Assembly (NCBI GenBank): GCA_900553815.1
Contig: USEY01000046.1
Coordinates: 1-30,916, forward strand
Origin: an uncultured Bacteroides sp.
GTDB taxonomy: Bacteria > Bacteroidota > Bacteroidia > Bacteroidales > Bacteroidaceae
Direction: 5' to 3'
Length of the DNA: 30,916 nt
Translations under genes and position numbers: made by a program
Shown: positions 16,200 through 24,249 of the stretch, one piece after another
Layout of the letters: every line of letters starts with the position of its first letter
Numbering within the stretch: position 1 is the first letter of the stretch
The notes under the pieces: generated by a model
Told to the model about the DNA's origin: nothing
What the model saw: the letters and a program-made list of their open reading frames with translations, nothing else
Databases searched by the model: none

Positions 16200-16208
16200 G
16201 CAAAGGTA
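16200..16208 (-). promoter_or_regulatory. -7 box for the DEAD-box helicase gene
   Basis: On the minus strand TACCTTTGC matches the -7 consensus and lies 30 bases before the ATG at 16170. No clear TTTG is found at the -33 position. The box sits just beyond the stop codon (16227) of the upstream phosphatase gene. Confidence 0.5.
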
Positions 16209-16226
16209 GGGGTTTTCCGGCAGTTG

Positions 16227-17288
16227 TCACCTTTTTTCGAGTAATATCTTTTGCAGATGCCTGATTTCGTCTTTCTCCAGCTGTATGCCTTTCTTCAGGT
16301 AAGCTTCGACGCTGCCATAGCGGTGTTCGGCTTCGGCCTTGGCTGCTTCGAGATATTCTTCCTGAGCCGAGTAGAGCGCGGTGATGGCCTCCTGCACGTA
16401 GGCGGGCTGTTGATAGGCGTCGCGCGAGGCGTGGGTGATGTCGAAGTAGTTGTTGCTGAGGCGGTAGTCGTTGAGTATGACGTCTTCATCTATGTCGAGT
16501 GCGGCCATGAGCAGTGCGGCCATAATGCCTGTGCGGCCCGACCCCGACGAGCACTGAATCAGTACAGGGTAGTTGTCCTCGTCCAGCAGTACGTCGAATA
16601 CCTGTCTGAACTGCCGGGTATAGTTGGTTATCAGGCGTTGGTTTATCCGTTTCACGATGTTGTGTATCGTGTCGGGTTTGATTCTGCCGTTTTGTACCCT
16701 TTGCAGTATTTGGGGCAGGTTGCCGTCGGGGATGGGTATGCGGACGATGTTGAAGTCATTGCTTAGCGAAGGCATGGAGGGGTTCAGCTCGTCGGACGTG
16801 CGCATGTCGACAATGGTTTTGATGCCTATGTTCTTCAGTTCCTGCCGGGTGCAGTAGCCTATGCTGTCTATCTGCGCCGAGCGGTAGAGCATTCCCCATT
16901 TGGTTCGCTTGTTGTGCTTGTAGGACGGATATCCGCCCAGGTCGCGGAAGTTCTGGATGCCCAGCATGTAGATGTTCCGTGTAGCCACCTTGACGCGGTA
17001 GCGGTCGGCAAACAGCAGGGTGTAGTAGTAGCGCTGGGTGGGGTCGCTGGTGATGATGGTTACCTTCTGGTCGGCAATGTTGGCTATGGCCACCGGATTT
17101 TCTTCGGGTATATAGTCAGGATTGGTTGAGGCAAACACTTTGACATTGCCGGTGAGCGAGGTGGTCTCCCATTTTACGATGTTGTTTCCTACATTGTTTT
17201 CCTCGCATACCACGGATATGGATGGCGTCACGTTGCCACAGGCGGCAAGCAGGGTCACAGTCAGCAGACTCAGAAGGCTTCTATTCAT
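16227..17288 (-). CDS. Lipoprotein tyrosine-protein phosphatase
   Basis: A secreted lipid-anchored phosphatase of about 353 residues. The signal peptide ends in the lipobox LLAAC. An N-terminal beta-sandwich-like region (about 25-105) is followed by a tyrosine phosphatase domain of the Y_phosphatase3 kind, beginning NFRDLGGYPS and continuing with GMLYRSAQ and TIVDMRTSDEL. The P-loop is CSSGSGRTG, preserving the Cys-x5-Arg signature. The family usually has His before the Cys and Lys-Asp in the loop; here it is Gln, Ser and Gly. The start at 17288 is preferred; the ATG two codons upstream (17294) is equally in frame. The substrate is unknown. Confidence 0.87.
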   Translation of the reverse strand: MNRSLLSLLTVTLLAACGNVTPSISVVCEENNVGNNIVKWETTSLTGNVKVFASTNPDYIPEENPVAIANIADQKVTIITSDPTQRYYYTLLFADRYRVKVATRNIYMLGIQNFRDLGGYPSYKHNKRTKWGMLYRSAQIDSIGYCTRQELKNIGIKTIVDMRTSDELNPSMPSLSNDFNIVRIPIPDGNLPQILQRVQNGRIKPDTIHNIVKRINQRLITNYTRQFRQVFDVLLDEDNYPVLIQCSSGSGRTGIMAALLMAALDIDEDVILNDYRLSNNYFDITHASRDAYQQPAYVQEAITALYSAQEEYLEAAKAEAEHRYGSVEAYLKKGIQLEKDEIRHLQKILLEKR

Positions 17289-17325
17289 GGGCATAATCTC
17301 TCTAATGTGGAATAACCGTTACTGG

Positions 17326-17333
17326 CAAATATA
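17326..17333 (-). promoter_or_regulatory. -7 box for the phosphatase gene
   Basis: On the minus strand TATATTTG matches TAnnTTTG about 38 bases before the start codon. The -33 element is not evident. Confidence 0.45.
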
Positions 17334-17534
17334 TTGATTTTTGTATCAGTCGATGTCTGTGTCTGTATGCTTTTATACTTCTTTTTCTATCTTTAACCCA
17401 TCATGCCAGGCAAGGAGTAACAGAAATCCCTCCTGCTTTTGCCTGTGCTTTCCTTTCGGGTGGCGGGCAGAAACAGGAGGGAGTGGGGATATGTGTTGCG
17501 GAGCCGGCACGAACCGGGCGGGGTTAGGCTGTGC

Positions 17535-18464
17535 CTATCGACGGTAGCGGTGGGCGGCGGCAAACTCGGGAGAGACGGAATTGTTGAAACTGCAGCAGAC
17601 CTCGCGCGAGAATTCCATACCCAGCCGGATGATTTGGTCCCAGGTGCCTTCGTCCAGTGTATTGAGGTCGCGATAGCGTACTCCCAATGTCAGCAAACCG
17701 AAGATGATGCCGGCGTTGAAGTTGTCGCCGGCGCCAATGGTGCTTACGGCCTGTATGGGCTCCACGCTGTAGTTCTTGCTGATGTTGCCGGTGCGCAGGG
17801 CTATGCTTTCGGCACCCGCGGTGCAAAGGAAGTTAGGGCAGTAGAACTTTATCTTGTCCTTGTAGATTTTGTCGGCATCGGTCTGCCCGTACATGTAGAA
17901 GAAGTCTTCGCGCGAGCCTCGCACGATGTTGGCATATTCCAGGTTTTCGATGATGGTGGGTGCCAGCTTGATGGCTTCGTCCTTGTGCGACGAGCGGAAG
18001 TTGGGGTCGTAGTAGACGATGGCTTTCTGCTCGCGGGCCTGCGACAGCAGCTCCAGCACCTTGTCGCGCAGCACCGGATTGAGCGCATAGTAGGAACCCA
18101 GCATCACGATGTCGTCCTCTTCCAGCCGGGGAAAGACAACGTCGAGCCGCTGCTTGGGATAGTCTTTGTAGAAGATGTATTCCGCATCGCTTTGTTCATT
18201 GAGGAAAGCCAGCGACACTGGTGACTTGCCGTCGGGGAACACGTTGACGTGGTCGGTAGGTATGCCGTTGTCCGTCATGAACTTGAGGATGATGTTTCCT
18301 ACGCGGTCGTTGCCCGTCTCGCTGATGAAGCAGACAGGAACACCGGTACGGGCCAGTGAAACGATGCCGTTGAATACCGAACCGCCCGGAACGGCTGCCG
18401 AGGGCTGCTGGTCACGAAAGATGATGTCGAGAATGGTTTCTCCGATTCCTATTACTTTGCGCAT
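17535..18464 (-). CDS. PfkB-family sugar kinase (fructokinase-like)
   Basis: A cytoplasmic carbohydrate kinase of the ribokinase/PfkB superfamily, 309 residues. The family signatures are present: GIGETILDII at the N terminus, the di-Gly substrate loop VPGGSVFNGIVSLARTG (25-41), SETGNDRVGN, and the ATP/anion-hole motif TIGAGDNFNAG with catalytic Asp247. Fructose or a related free sugar is the most likely substrate, but the exact sugar cannot be read. It lies downstream of a KdsD-like isomerase gene in the same direction, separated by a terminator and a repeat, so cotranscription is unlikely. Confidence 0.88.
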   Translation of the reverse strand: MRKVIGIGETILDIIFRDQQPSAAVPGGSVFNGIVSLARTGVPVCFISETGNDRVGNIILKFMTDNGIPTDHVNVFPDGKSPVSLAFLNEQSDAEYIFYKDYPKQRLDVVFPRLEEDDIVMLGSYYALNPVLRDKVLELLSQAREQKAIVYYDPNFRSSHKDEAIKLAPTIIENLEYANIVRGSREDFFYMYGQTDADKIYKDKIKFYCPNFLCTAGAESIALRTGNISKNYSVEPIQAVSTIGAGDNFNAGIIFGLLTLGVRYRDLNTLDEGTWDQIIRLGMEFSREVCCSFNNSVSPEFAAAHRYRR

Positions 18465-18505
18465 ACTTGTAAAGGTTTTAAGTTTCGCAGGTGACTCTGT
18501 TTTCA

Positions 18506-18601
18506 GTTGACAAGTTGACGAGTTGATAAGTTAGCAGGTTGACGAGATACAAGTTGACAAGTTGCCGACCTTGTGGTCTCGTTAACTCGTTGCTTGTCTA
18601 C
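18506..18601. repeat. Imperfect palindrome of reiterated AAGTTGAC-type words
   Basis: The sequence is made of variants of an 8-base word (AAGTTGAC, GAGTTGAT, AAGTTAGC, AGGTTGAC). The left arm (18506-18530) is an imperfect inverted copy of 18577-18601. The style is the same as at 4310-4746 and 7657-7815, although the words differ. No gene lies inside. Confidence 0.5.
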
Positions 18602-18644
18602 TACCTTTTGAACCTGCAAAACAAGGATTAAGGTGTAGCTTTCT

Positions 18645-18674
18645 AAAAAAGGAGCCCGATGAACAGGCTCCTTT
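18645..18674 (-). terminator. Intrinsic terminator of the KdsD-like gene
   Basis: AAAGGAGCC (18648-18656) and GGCTCCTTT (18666-18674) form a 9-bp stem with a 9-base loop. On the minus strand it is followed by a run of T residues. It starts directly after the stop codon at 18677. Confidence 0.88.
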
Positions 18675-18676
18675 GT

Positions 18677-19279
18677 TTATTTTAAGAGTGACCTGGACTT
18701 CTCGCCCAGGTATCCGCCGTGGTGGCGTTTAGAGTAATCTTCGATGGTGAAGCCCGTTTGCTTCATGGTTTGTACCACCAGAATGTCGCCGATGACGGTC
18801 ATGACGGTAGTCGACGTTGTTGGTGTCATGCCCAATGCGCAGACTTCCTTGGGGCTGCCCGTACTGAGGCAGACGGTGGCTTCCTGAGCCAGCGGACTGT
18901 CGGGGTTGCCGGTGATGACGATGAACTTCAGGGCAGGATTCAGATTGTGGGCCAGTTGGGTCAGTTCCACGATTTCGCGTGTCTTGCCCGAGTTGGAGAT
19001 AAGCAACAGCAAGTCGTTCTCCTGCAAGATGCCCAGGTCGCCATGCTGTGCCTCGCTGGGATGAAGAAAGACGGCCGGGATGCCCGTGGAACAGAAAGTC
19101 GTGGCGATGTTCATGGCTATCTGCCCGGCTTTGCCCATTCCGCTGGTCACCAGCTTGCCTTTGCGGCGGTGAACATGCTCCACAATGAGCTCGACGGCCT
19201 TTTCATAAGCGTCGGTTACAGGAATGTTGAGAACAGCCTGCGCTTCTTTTTTCAGAAGCTCTTGAATAGATTCAATCAT
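18677..19279 (-). CDS. Arabinose-5-phosphate isomerase without CBS domains (KdsD/GutQ-like)
   Basis: A 200-residue SIS-domain sugar-phosphate isomerase. Key family segments are SGMGKAGQIAMNIA (46-59), HPSEAQHGDLG (73-83), the SIS motif NSGKTREI (96-103), TPTTSTT (152-158) and the active-site end KRHHGGYLG (185-192). KdsD-type enzymes convert ribulose 5-phosphate to arabinose 5-phosphate for Kdo synthesis. Escherichia coli KdsD has about 330 residues with two CBS domains; here the protein stops after the SIS domain, a form known in Bacteroides. The start at 19279 is chosen because residues before it in the open frame are not family-like. It is followed directly by an intrinsic terminator and is divergent from the M16 peptidase gene. 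Confidence 0.88.
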   Translation of the reverse strand: MIESIQELLKKEAQAVLNIPVTDAYEKAVELIVEHVHRRKGKLVTSGMGKAGQIAMNIATTFCSTGIPAVFLHPSEAQHGDLGILQENDLLLLISNSGKTREIVELTQLAHNLNPALKFIVITGNPDSPLAQEATVCLSTGSPKEVCALGMTPTTSTTVMTVIGDILVVQTMKQTGFTIEDYSKRHHGGYLGEKSRSLLK

Positions 19280-19422
19280 TTCAACATGTTTAAGTTTAGT
19301 TCTGCAATCCCTCTGCCCCCATGGCCGGCTACATGCCGATACGGCCGCCCGCCCAAGCAAAGGCTTCTTTATACTGTCTACAAATATCTGCAATTTTTCA
19401 TAAACGGCAATAGCTTTTATTG

Positions 19423-19430
19423 TATTTTTG
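19423..19430 (+). promoter_or_regulatory. -7 box for the M16 peptidase gene
   Basis: TATTTTTG matches TAnnTTTG and lies 28 bases before the ATG at 19458. No good -33 TTTG is seen. Confidence 0.5.
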
Positions 19431-19457
19431 CGGCCGTAAACCGATTGATTATTCAGA

Positions 19458-20705
19458 ATGAAGAAGTTGACTGACGCAAACGAGGAAAAGTGCAACCTGC
19501 ACGTGTTATCCAACGGGTTGCGCATTATTCACGAGCCTTCCTCCTCAAAGGTGGCTTATTGTGGTTTTGCCGTAGATGCCGGCACGCGCGACGAGCGCGA
19601 AAACGAGCAGGGAATGGCCCATTTCGTAGAGCATCTGATATTCAAGGGAACGCAGAAACGCAAAGCCTGGCACATACTGAACCGCATGGAGAACGTGGGC
19701 GGCGACCTCAATGCCTATACCAACAAGGAGGAAACCGTCATCTATTCCGCCTTCCTCACCGAACACTTTGCCCGCGCCTTCGAGCTGCTGGCCGACATTG
19801 TGTTCCACTCCACCTTTCCGCAGAAAGAGATAGAGAAGGAGACCGAAGTCATCATCGACGAAATACAGTCGTACGAAGACACGCCTTCCGAGCTTATCTT
19901 CGACGACTTTGAGGACCTCATCTTTAAAGGACACTCGCTGGGGCGCAACATCCTGGGCAAACCCGAACTGCTCAAGACTTTCCGCACGGAAGACGCCTTG
20001 TCCTTTACCCGCCGCTTCTACCGGCCTCAGAACATGATATTCTTCGTACAGGGCAATCTCGACTTCAAGGTCGTGGTGCGCTGGGCCGAAAAGCTGCTGG
20101 CCGACATTCCGGCCAGCCCATCGGACTATCGCCGTCTGCCGCCCCCTGCCTATCAGCCCGCCCGCCTGACACTGCACCGCGACACCCACCAGGCACACGT
20201 CATGATAGGTGCCCGTGGCTACAACGCCTACGACGAGCGTCGCACGGCCCTCTACCTGCTCAACAATATGCTGGGCGGCCCCGGCATGAACAGCCGGCTC
20301 AACGTGGCCTTGCGCGAGCGTCGCGGACTGGTCTACAACGTTGAGTCCAACCTCACGTCCTACACCGACACCGGCATCTTTGGCATCTACTTCGGCTGCG
20401 ACCCCGACGACGTGGAGCAGTGCACCCGGCTGGTGCACAAAGAGCTGCGCCGCCTGCGCGACAACCGCCTCACCGCCTCGCAGCTGGCTGCCGCCAAGAA
20501 GCAGCTGATAGGACAGATAGGCGTAGCCTCGGACAACAACGAGAACAACGCCCTGGGCATGGCCAAGACCTACCTGCACTACAACCGCTACGAAACCTCG
20601 GCGGCCGTGTTCGAACGTATCAACCGACTGACCGCCGACGACCTGCTGACTGTGGCCAACGAGGTGCTGGCCGAAGACTACCTGTCTATGCTGGTCTACT
20701 GCTGA
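19458..20705 (+). CDS. M16-family zinc metallopeptidase (processing-peptidase-like)
   Basis: A single-copy 415-residue member of the pitrilysin/insulinase family. The inverted zinc motif is HFVEH (His55, Glu58, His59), and the third ligand is Glu135, 76 residues on in VIIDEIQSYED. The C-terminal half contains the family R/Y segment LRERRGLVYNVES, so both M16 half-domains are present and the enzyme should be active as a dimer of such chains. No signal peptide is visible; the N terminus MKKLTDANEEKCN is hydrophilic, suggesting a cytoplasmic location. The substrate is unknown. It is divergent from the KdsD-like gene, and a 1.1-kb repeat-rich stretch without genes follows. Confidence 0.93.
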   Translation: MKKLTDANEEKCNLHVLSNGLRIIHEPSSSKVAYCGFAVDAGTRDERENEQGMAHFVEHLIFKGTQKRKAWHILNRMENVGGDLNAYTNKEETVIYSAFLTEHFARAFELLADIVFHSTFPQKEIEKETEVIIDEIQSYEDTPSELIFDDFEDLIFKGHSLGRNILGKPELLKTFRTEDALSFTRRFYRPQNMIFFVQGNLDFKVVVRWAEKLLADIPASPSDYRRLPPPAYQPARLTLHRDTHQAHVMIGARGYNAYDERRTALYLLNNMLGGPGMNSRLNVALRERRGLVYNVESNLTSYTDTGIFGIYFGCDPDDVEQCTRLVHKELRRLRDNRLTASQLAAAKKQLIGQIGVASDNNENNALGMAKTYLHYNRYETSAAVFERINRLTADDLLTVANEVLAEDYLSMLVYC

Positions 20706-20864
20706 CGATAGTTGCCGCACCGGGTGCGTGTTGGCTATCTTGGTGTGTGAGAAAACAATTTTCCGGGTGGAGTTTCACTGTTAGAAGTTGGAAATGAGCG
20801 ACTTCCGGTGAAAGCAAGGAGTGAATCCCCGTTCAGTTGTTATGTACAGTTGTGTATTCCTGTA

Positions 20865-20996
20865 GTAGAGACGTGGCGTGCCGCGTCTCCCCATTTGTAT
20901 GTTTTCCATCCCCCGTTTTTCATATTCCTATTTCGCTGTTTATCAAGTGAATGCAGTGAAAGCTGTGTCCTGAGACGCGGCACGCCACGTCTCTAC
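20865..20996. repeat. MITE-like element, copy 1 (25-bp perfect inverted repeats)
   Basis: The arms 20865-20889 and 20972-20996 are perfectly complementary over 25 bases (left arm starts GTAGAGACGTGGCG), and 82 bases lie between. There is no coding capacity. A small non-autonomous element or a stable RNA hairpin is possible. Confidence 0.75.
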
Positions 20997-21143
20997 CAGG
21001 CTGTCGCACCGGGTACGTGCTGGCTATCTTGGTGTGTGAGGAAACAATTTTCCGGGTGAAGTTTCACAGTTAGCAGTTGGAAATAAGCAACTTCCGGTGA
21101 AAGCAAGGAGTGAATCCCCGGCCAGTTGTCATGTATTCCTGTA

Positions 21144-21276
21144 GTAGAGACGTGGCGTGCCGCGTCTCCCCATTTGCATGTTTTCCCATCCTCCGTTTCC
21201 CATATTCCTATTCTGTTGTTTATCAAGTGAATGCTGTGAAAGCTATGTCCTGAGACGCGGCACGCCACGTCTCTAC
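21144..21276. repeat. MITE-like element, copy 2 (25-bp perfect inverted repeats)
   Basis: The arms 21144-21168 and 21252-21276 are identical in sequence to those of copy 1, while the interior has diverged. Retention of perfect arms in both copies suggests that the pairing itself is maintained or is recently converted. Confidence 0.75.
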
Positions 21277-21487
21277 GGCGGGAAAAGCGCAGCCGCGTGA
21301 AGGAAGCCTCCGGGTGAATCTTTCACCGTATTTCCTTATAAGGCAGCAAATTATCTTCTGTCGTGAAGGCGTGAAACTTCAAACGGGAAAAAGATATTCA
21401 GCGTAGTGTAGGGCTATGCTTTTGTGCTTTTCTCATATTGTTCCCGTATCAGGCAGAGGCCAACGCCCCTTTTTGCTACTGCCAAAC

Positions 21488-21550
21488 AGGGATGTGAGCA
21501 TCCTAAAGAGGGACTTTAGCATGCTGAACAGGGACTTTACGGAAACAGAT
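21488..21550. repeat. 21-bp-period short repeat, family 1
   Basis: AGGGAT or AGGGAC begins at 21488, 21509 and 21530, 21 bp apart. The first two units share AGGGA, six bases, CAT and a variable end; the third shares AGGGACTTTA with the second. 21277-21487 shows no gene and no repeat I can define. Confidence 0.55.
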
Positions 21551-21632
21551 ACGGCTGCGTGAGCTGATGCAGCCGTATCTGTGAGTCAACGCAGCCGTAT
21601 CCGTGAGCCGATGCAGCCGTAAGTATAAATGA
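21547..21632. repeat. 22-bp-period short repeat, family 2
   Basis: GCAGCCGTA begins at 21569, 21591 and 21613, 22 bp apart. The unit before (21547) carries the same core inverted (ATACGGCTGC) with the same GTGAG linker in register. The core therefore occurs in both orientations at a constant period. Confidence 0.7.
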
Positions 21633-21742
21633 TAGCAGTCCACTGCCACCGCATTAGCAGTCCACTACTACCGACCGGGGAGTTAACTGCCAGCGTGCTA
21701 GCAGTCCACTGCTAGTAACAAAACAGTTAACTCATAGGTAAG
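21633..21742. repeat. 22-bp-period short repeat, family 3
   Basis: Five units begin at 21633, 21655, 21677, 21699 and 21721. Each has a small palindromic core at the same offset of four bases, either AGTCCACT (units 1, 2, 4) or AGTTAACT (units 3, 5). The array ends about 50 bases before the stop codon of the outer-membrane protein gene at 21790. Confidence 0.75.
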
Positions 21743-21789
21743 GTTTGATATGAATCTCACATGTGGATAATTATAGGTCCTTATTCTGT

Positions 21790-24228
21790 TTATTCTAATC
21801 TGGATCGCACGCCTGCTGTTGTCGACTGGTTCTTGCGCAGGTTCTGCACCTTGGAGTTGCCGAAAGTATAGTTGATACGGATACCAAAACCATACCCTTC
21901 GCCATCGCTCACAGTATGTATCTTCAATTGGTCATTGCTGTATGTCTTGCGCCATTTCATATCCATCTGAATGCCGTCGTACATAAAGCCGTTGGCAAAT
22001 CCATAGATGGCAAATGTCCATGCTTTCTGCATCTTTTGCAGTTCCGCATAGATGTTGAAGCTGGCAGGGCTTTCGTTGAAGGCCGTCGTGCTTTTAGAGT
22101 AGTAGCTGAGGTTGTTTATCAGTTGCAACCGATGCCTGTCCGATAACTTGGCAAAATGGTTCAGGTAGAGGTAGAAGCCGTCGTTCACATGGTTCACTGC
22201 TCCGCCTTGCGGCAGTTTTGCATGATACCATTCTCTCCAGAGGTTTCCGCCAAAACTCAGGCTCCCTTTCCCCTTGCAGTAGGACAGGTCATTGACATTC
22301 AGTGTCAAGGTCACGTCTTGCGAGCGGGTCATGTTTTCCGGGCGCTGTTCTATCATTCCTCCTTCTTTCACGTAGTTGTATGATTCAATGATGTCATCGG
22401 CATAGTTGTAATACACGCCTACCGCAAACTTTTGGAAAAAGCGGTAGTCCAACCTATGAAACATCCGTTTCTCTTGAGACAGATTGGGATTTCCTACCCG
22501 GTAGTTTGTCACCGATGAATACCAGCGGAAAGGGTTCATCTGTCCGAAGCTGGGGTTGGTGTTGTAATACGAGCCGTTGTAAGACACACTATGATTGTTC
22601 CCCTGATAGGCCACTCCCAGGAAGGGGTTGGGTTGCCAGTATCTCTTTTTATAGGTTTCCCCCGTATGCACCTGCTCCGAATGGTATTGCTTGTATTGGG
22701 CAGTCACACCGATGTTGGCTGCCCACCGTTTGCTCGGGCGGATGGCCAGCAACAGGGAAGCTTTTACATCCCATTCCCCCATTTTCAGGAAATTGCTGCG
22801 CAGCGGGTCTTCAGCAAAGTTGCCGTTCTGATAGCTCTGGTAGCGGTCGTTGTTGTCAATTGTCGTATAGTTTCCGCCCACCGAGGCCGTAAGGCTCGTC
22901 TTGCTGCTCAGGGGAGAGGTGTAGCGGGCGATTCCCGACCACACATGTGCTTTCTGCGGCATGTATTCGTTGTAGTAGTCGTGTGGTGCGTAGGTTGTTC
23001 CGTTCCGCAAGCTGTCCATACGACTTTTCAGGGTAGCCTGTACGTCGCCGTAGTAATAGTCGGCTGTCACCTGGAGCTGGGTTCCCTGCCGTCCGAAGTC
23101 GTTGCGATATTCCAGGTTGGCCAGGACACGCTTACTGGTTCGTTGCTGCTGTATGTCATTGGCTATTTCGGCTTCTGGCAGTTCCGGCCTGAAGAAGCGT
23201 GTGGTGCCATACTGGTCAGTGTCCGAGTCACCGTAGCGGAATGACAGTTGCCCGCTTATTGAGCTGTTGTCTGTCAGTTGGTAGTTCATTTGGGCTTGCA
23301 TGTTCAGGTAGTTGTTCCGGGAGTCGTAGGTGTCTTTTCCGGTCGTCCGCTCCTGGCTGGCCAGGTAGTCGGTGACCTGCTGGGTGGTATTCCAGGTGCT
23401 GTTGATTTCGCCGGAGGCGAAAAAGTCGGTACTCACTCTTCCCCGATTGTAGGTCAGCATCATGTTGCCCACCCCTTTCGTATAGTGCGTTTTCCATGTC
23501 TTTACCGAGGCGTTTCCTTTCAGGCCCTCGTTTTCGTTCTGCTTGGTGATGAGGTGGATGATACCGGTCGTCACGTCTTCCTTGAAGCGTCCGTCGGGTG
23601 AGGTGATAATCTCCACCCGCTGTATGCGTTCCACGGGGAACGACCGTATGTAGGCATTCAGCGCTTCCCCTTCCAGTTTCACTTTCCGTCCGTTCACATA
23701 GAAAGCCGTCTGTTTCATGCCGACAATGCCCGCCGTTACTTCGTTTACCTTCAGGTTGGGTACAAAACGTAAAGCGTCCCACGTGTCGCCTTCCTGCAAG
23801 GGCGAGTATTTCATGTCATATTCCAACCCGTTGGCCTTCATTTTCACTGCCTGTTTGTAGCCGCGCACCTTCACCTCGTCCAGCGTCATGCCGGCATTGT
23901 CGGCCAGTATCACATCATAGCGGTCTTTCCCATGTGTCACGGGTATTAGCACGGGGGTATATCCCAGTCGGTTCACAATGAGCCTGTTCACCGGTAGGCG
24001 GGTCTCCACGCGGAAGCGCCCCAGTGAGTCGGTTTCAGCAGTGGCAGCATATTCGTTGTTACCTCCTGCGGTAGAGTCGGCCAGCAACACAATGGCATTG
24101 TCCAGCGCCTGACCGGCTTTGTTGCATACAGTACCGTGGAGGATGCGTAAGGGGTGAGACTGTGCCTGGATGGCGGTGATTCCTAAAAGTAGAGAAACAA
24201 TTGTGGTAATAAAAAACTTGACTTTCAT
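21790..24228 (-). CDS. Outer-membrane beta-barrel protein (TonB-receptor type)
   Basis: An 812-residue outer-membrane protein. A signal peptide ends near residue 22 (AIQA then QSH). Residues about 28-110 form a carboxypeptidase-regulatory-like beta domain (LHGTVCNKAGQALDNAIVLL). A plug-like domain follows (about 115-235, with FYVNGRKVKLEGEALNAYIR and VERIQRVEIITSPDGRF), then a long barrel rich in Tyr/Asn/Ser strands, as in the OMP_b-brl_3 group. The last strand-like stretch GFGIRINYTFGN is followed by a 20-residue polar tail. It begins 21 bases after the C39 exporter stop and is last in the proposed peptide operon. It could carry the peptide across the outer membrane, be a receptor, or give self-protection. 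Confidence 0.88.
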   Translation of the reverse strand: MKVKFFITTIVSLLLGITAIQAQSHPLRILHGTVCNKAGQALDNAIVLLADSTAGGNNEYAATAETDSLGRFRVETRLPVNRLIVNRLGYTPVLIPVTHGKDRYDVILADNAGMTLDEVKVRGYKQAVKMKANGLEYDMKYSPLQEGDTWDALRFVPNLKVNEVTAGIVGMKQTAFYVNGRKVKLEGEALNAYIRSFPVERIQRVEIITSPDGRFKEDVTTGIIHLITKQNENEGLKGNASVKTWKTHYTKGVGNMMLTYNRGRVSTDFFASGEINSTWNTTQQVTDYLASQERTTGKDTYDSRNNYLNMQAQMNYQLTDNSSISGQLSFRYGDSDTDQYGTTRFFRPELPEAEIANDIQQQRTSKRVLANLEYRNDFGRQGTQLQVTADYYYGDVQATLKSRMDSLRNGTTYAPHDYYNEYMPQKAHVWSGIARYTSPLSSKTSLTASVGGNYTTIDNNDRYQSYQNGNFAEDPLRSNFLKMGEWDVKASLLLAIRPSKRWAANIGVTAQYKQYHSEQVHTGETYKKRYWQPNPFLGVAYQGNNHSVSYNGSYYNTNPSFGQMNPFRWYSSVTNYRVGNPNLSQEKRMFHRLDYRFFQKFAVGVYYNYADDIIESYNYVKEGGMIEQRPENMTRSQDVTLTLNVNDLSYCKGKGSLSFGGNLWREWYHAKLPQGGAVNHVNDGFYLYLNHFAKLSDRHRLQLINNLSYYSKSTTAFNESPASFNIYAELQKMQKAWTFAIYGFANGFMYDGIQMDMKWRKTYSNDQLKIHTVSDGEGYGFGIRINYTFGNSKVQNLRKNQSTTAGVRSRLE

Positions 24229-24249
24229 AATACGCCTTATTCAATATCT

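Larger units (their letters stand above)
20712..21276. repeat. Tandem duplication of a roughly 285-bp intergenic unit
   Basis: Unit one (20712-20996) and unit two (about 21001-21276) are similar throughout. GCACCGGGT starts at 20717 and 21006, and the first inverted-repeat arm at 20865 and 21144. The offset falls from 289 to 279 because ten bases are missing in unit two. Scattered substitutions show that the duplication is not recent. No reading frame is conserved in both copies. Confidence 0.85.

Noticed and set aside
3280..20705. tRNA or rRNA genes among the housekeeping genes
   Set aside because: I looked for cloverleaf-like arms and rRNA-like stretches in the gaps and saw none, although a tRNA scan was not run.
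19545..20720. A 391-codon frame opposite the M16 peptidase gene
   Set aside because: It is antisense to an intact metallopeptidase with full zinc motif, and its product is Gly/Val/Gln-rich without family features.
20808..21059. An 83-codon plus-strand frame in the duplicated intergenic region
   Set aside because: It spans the unit junction and is not preserved in the second unit, so it is unlikely to be a gene.
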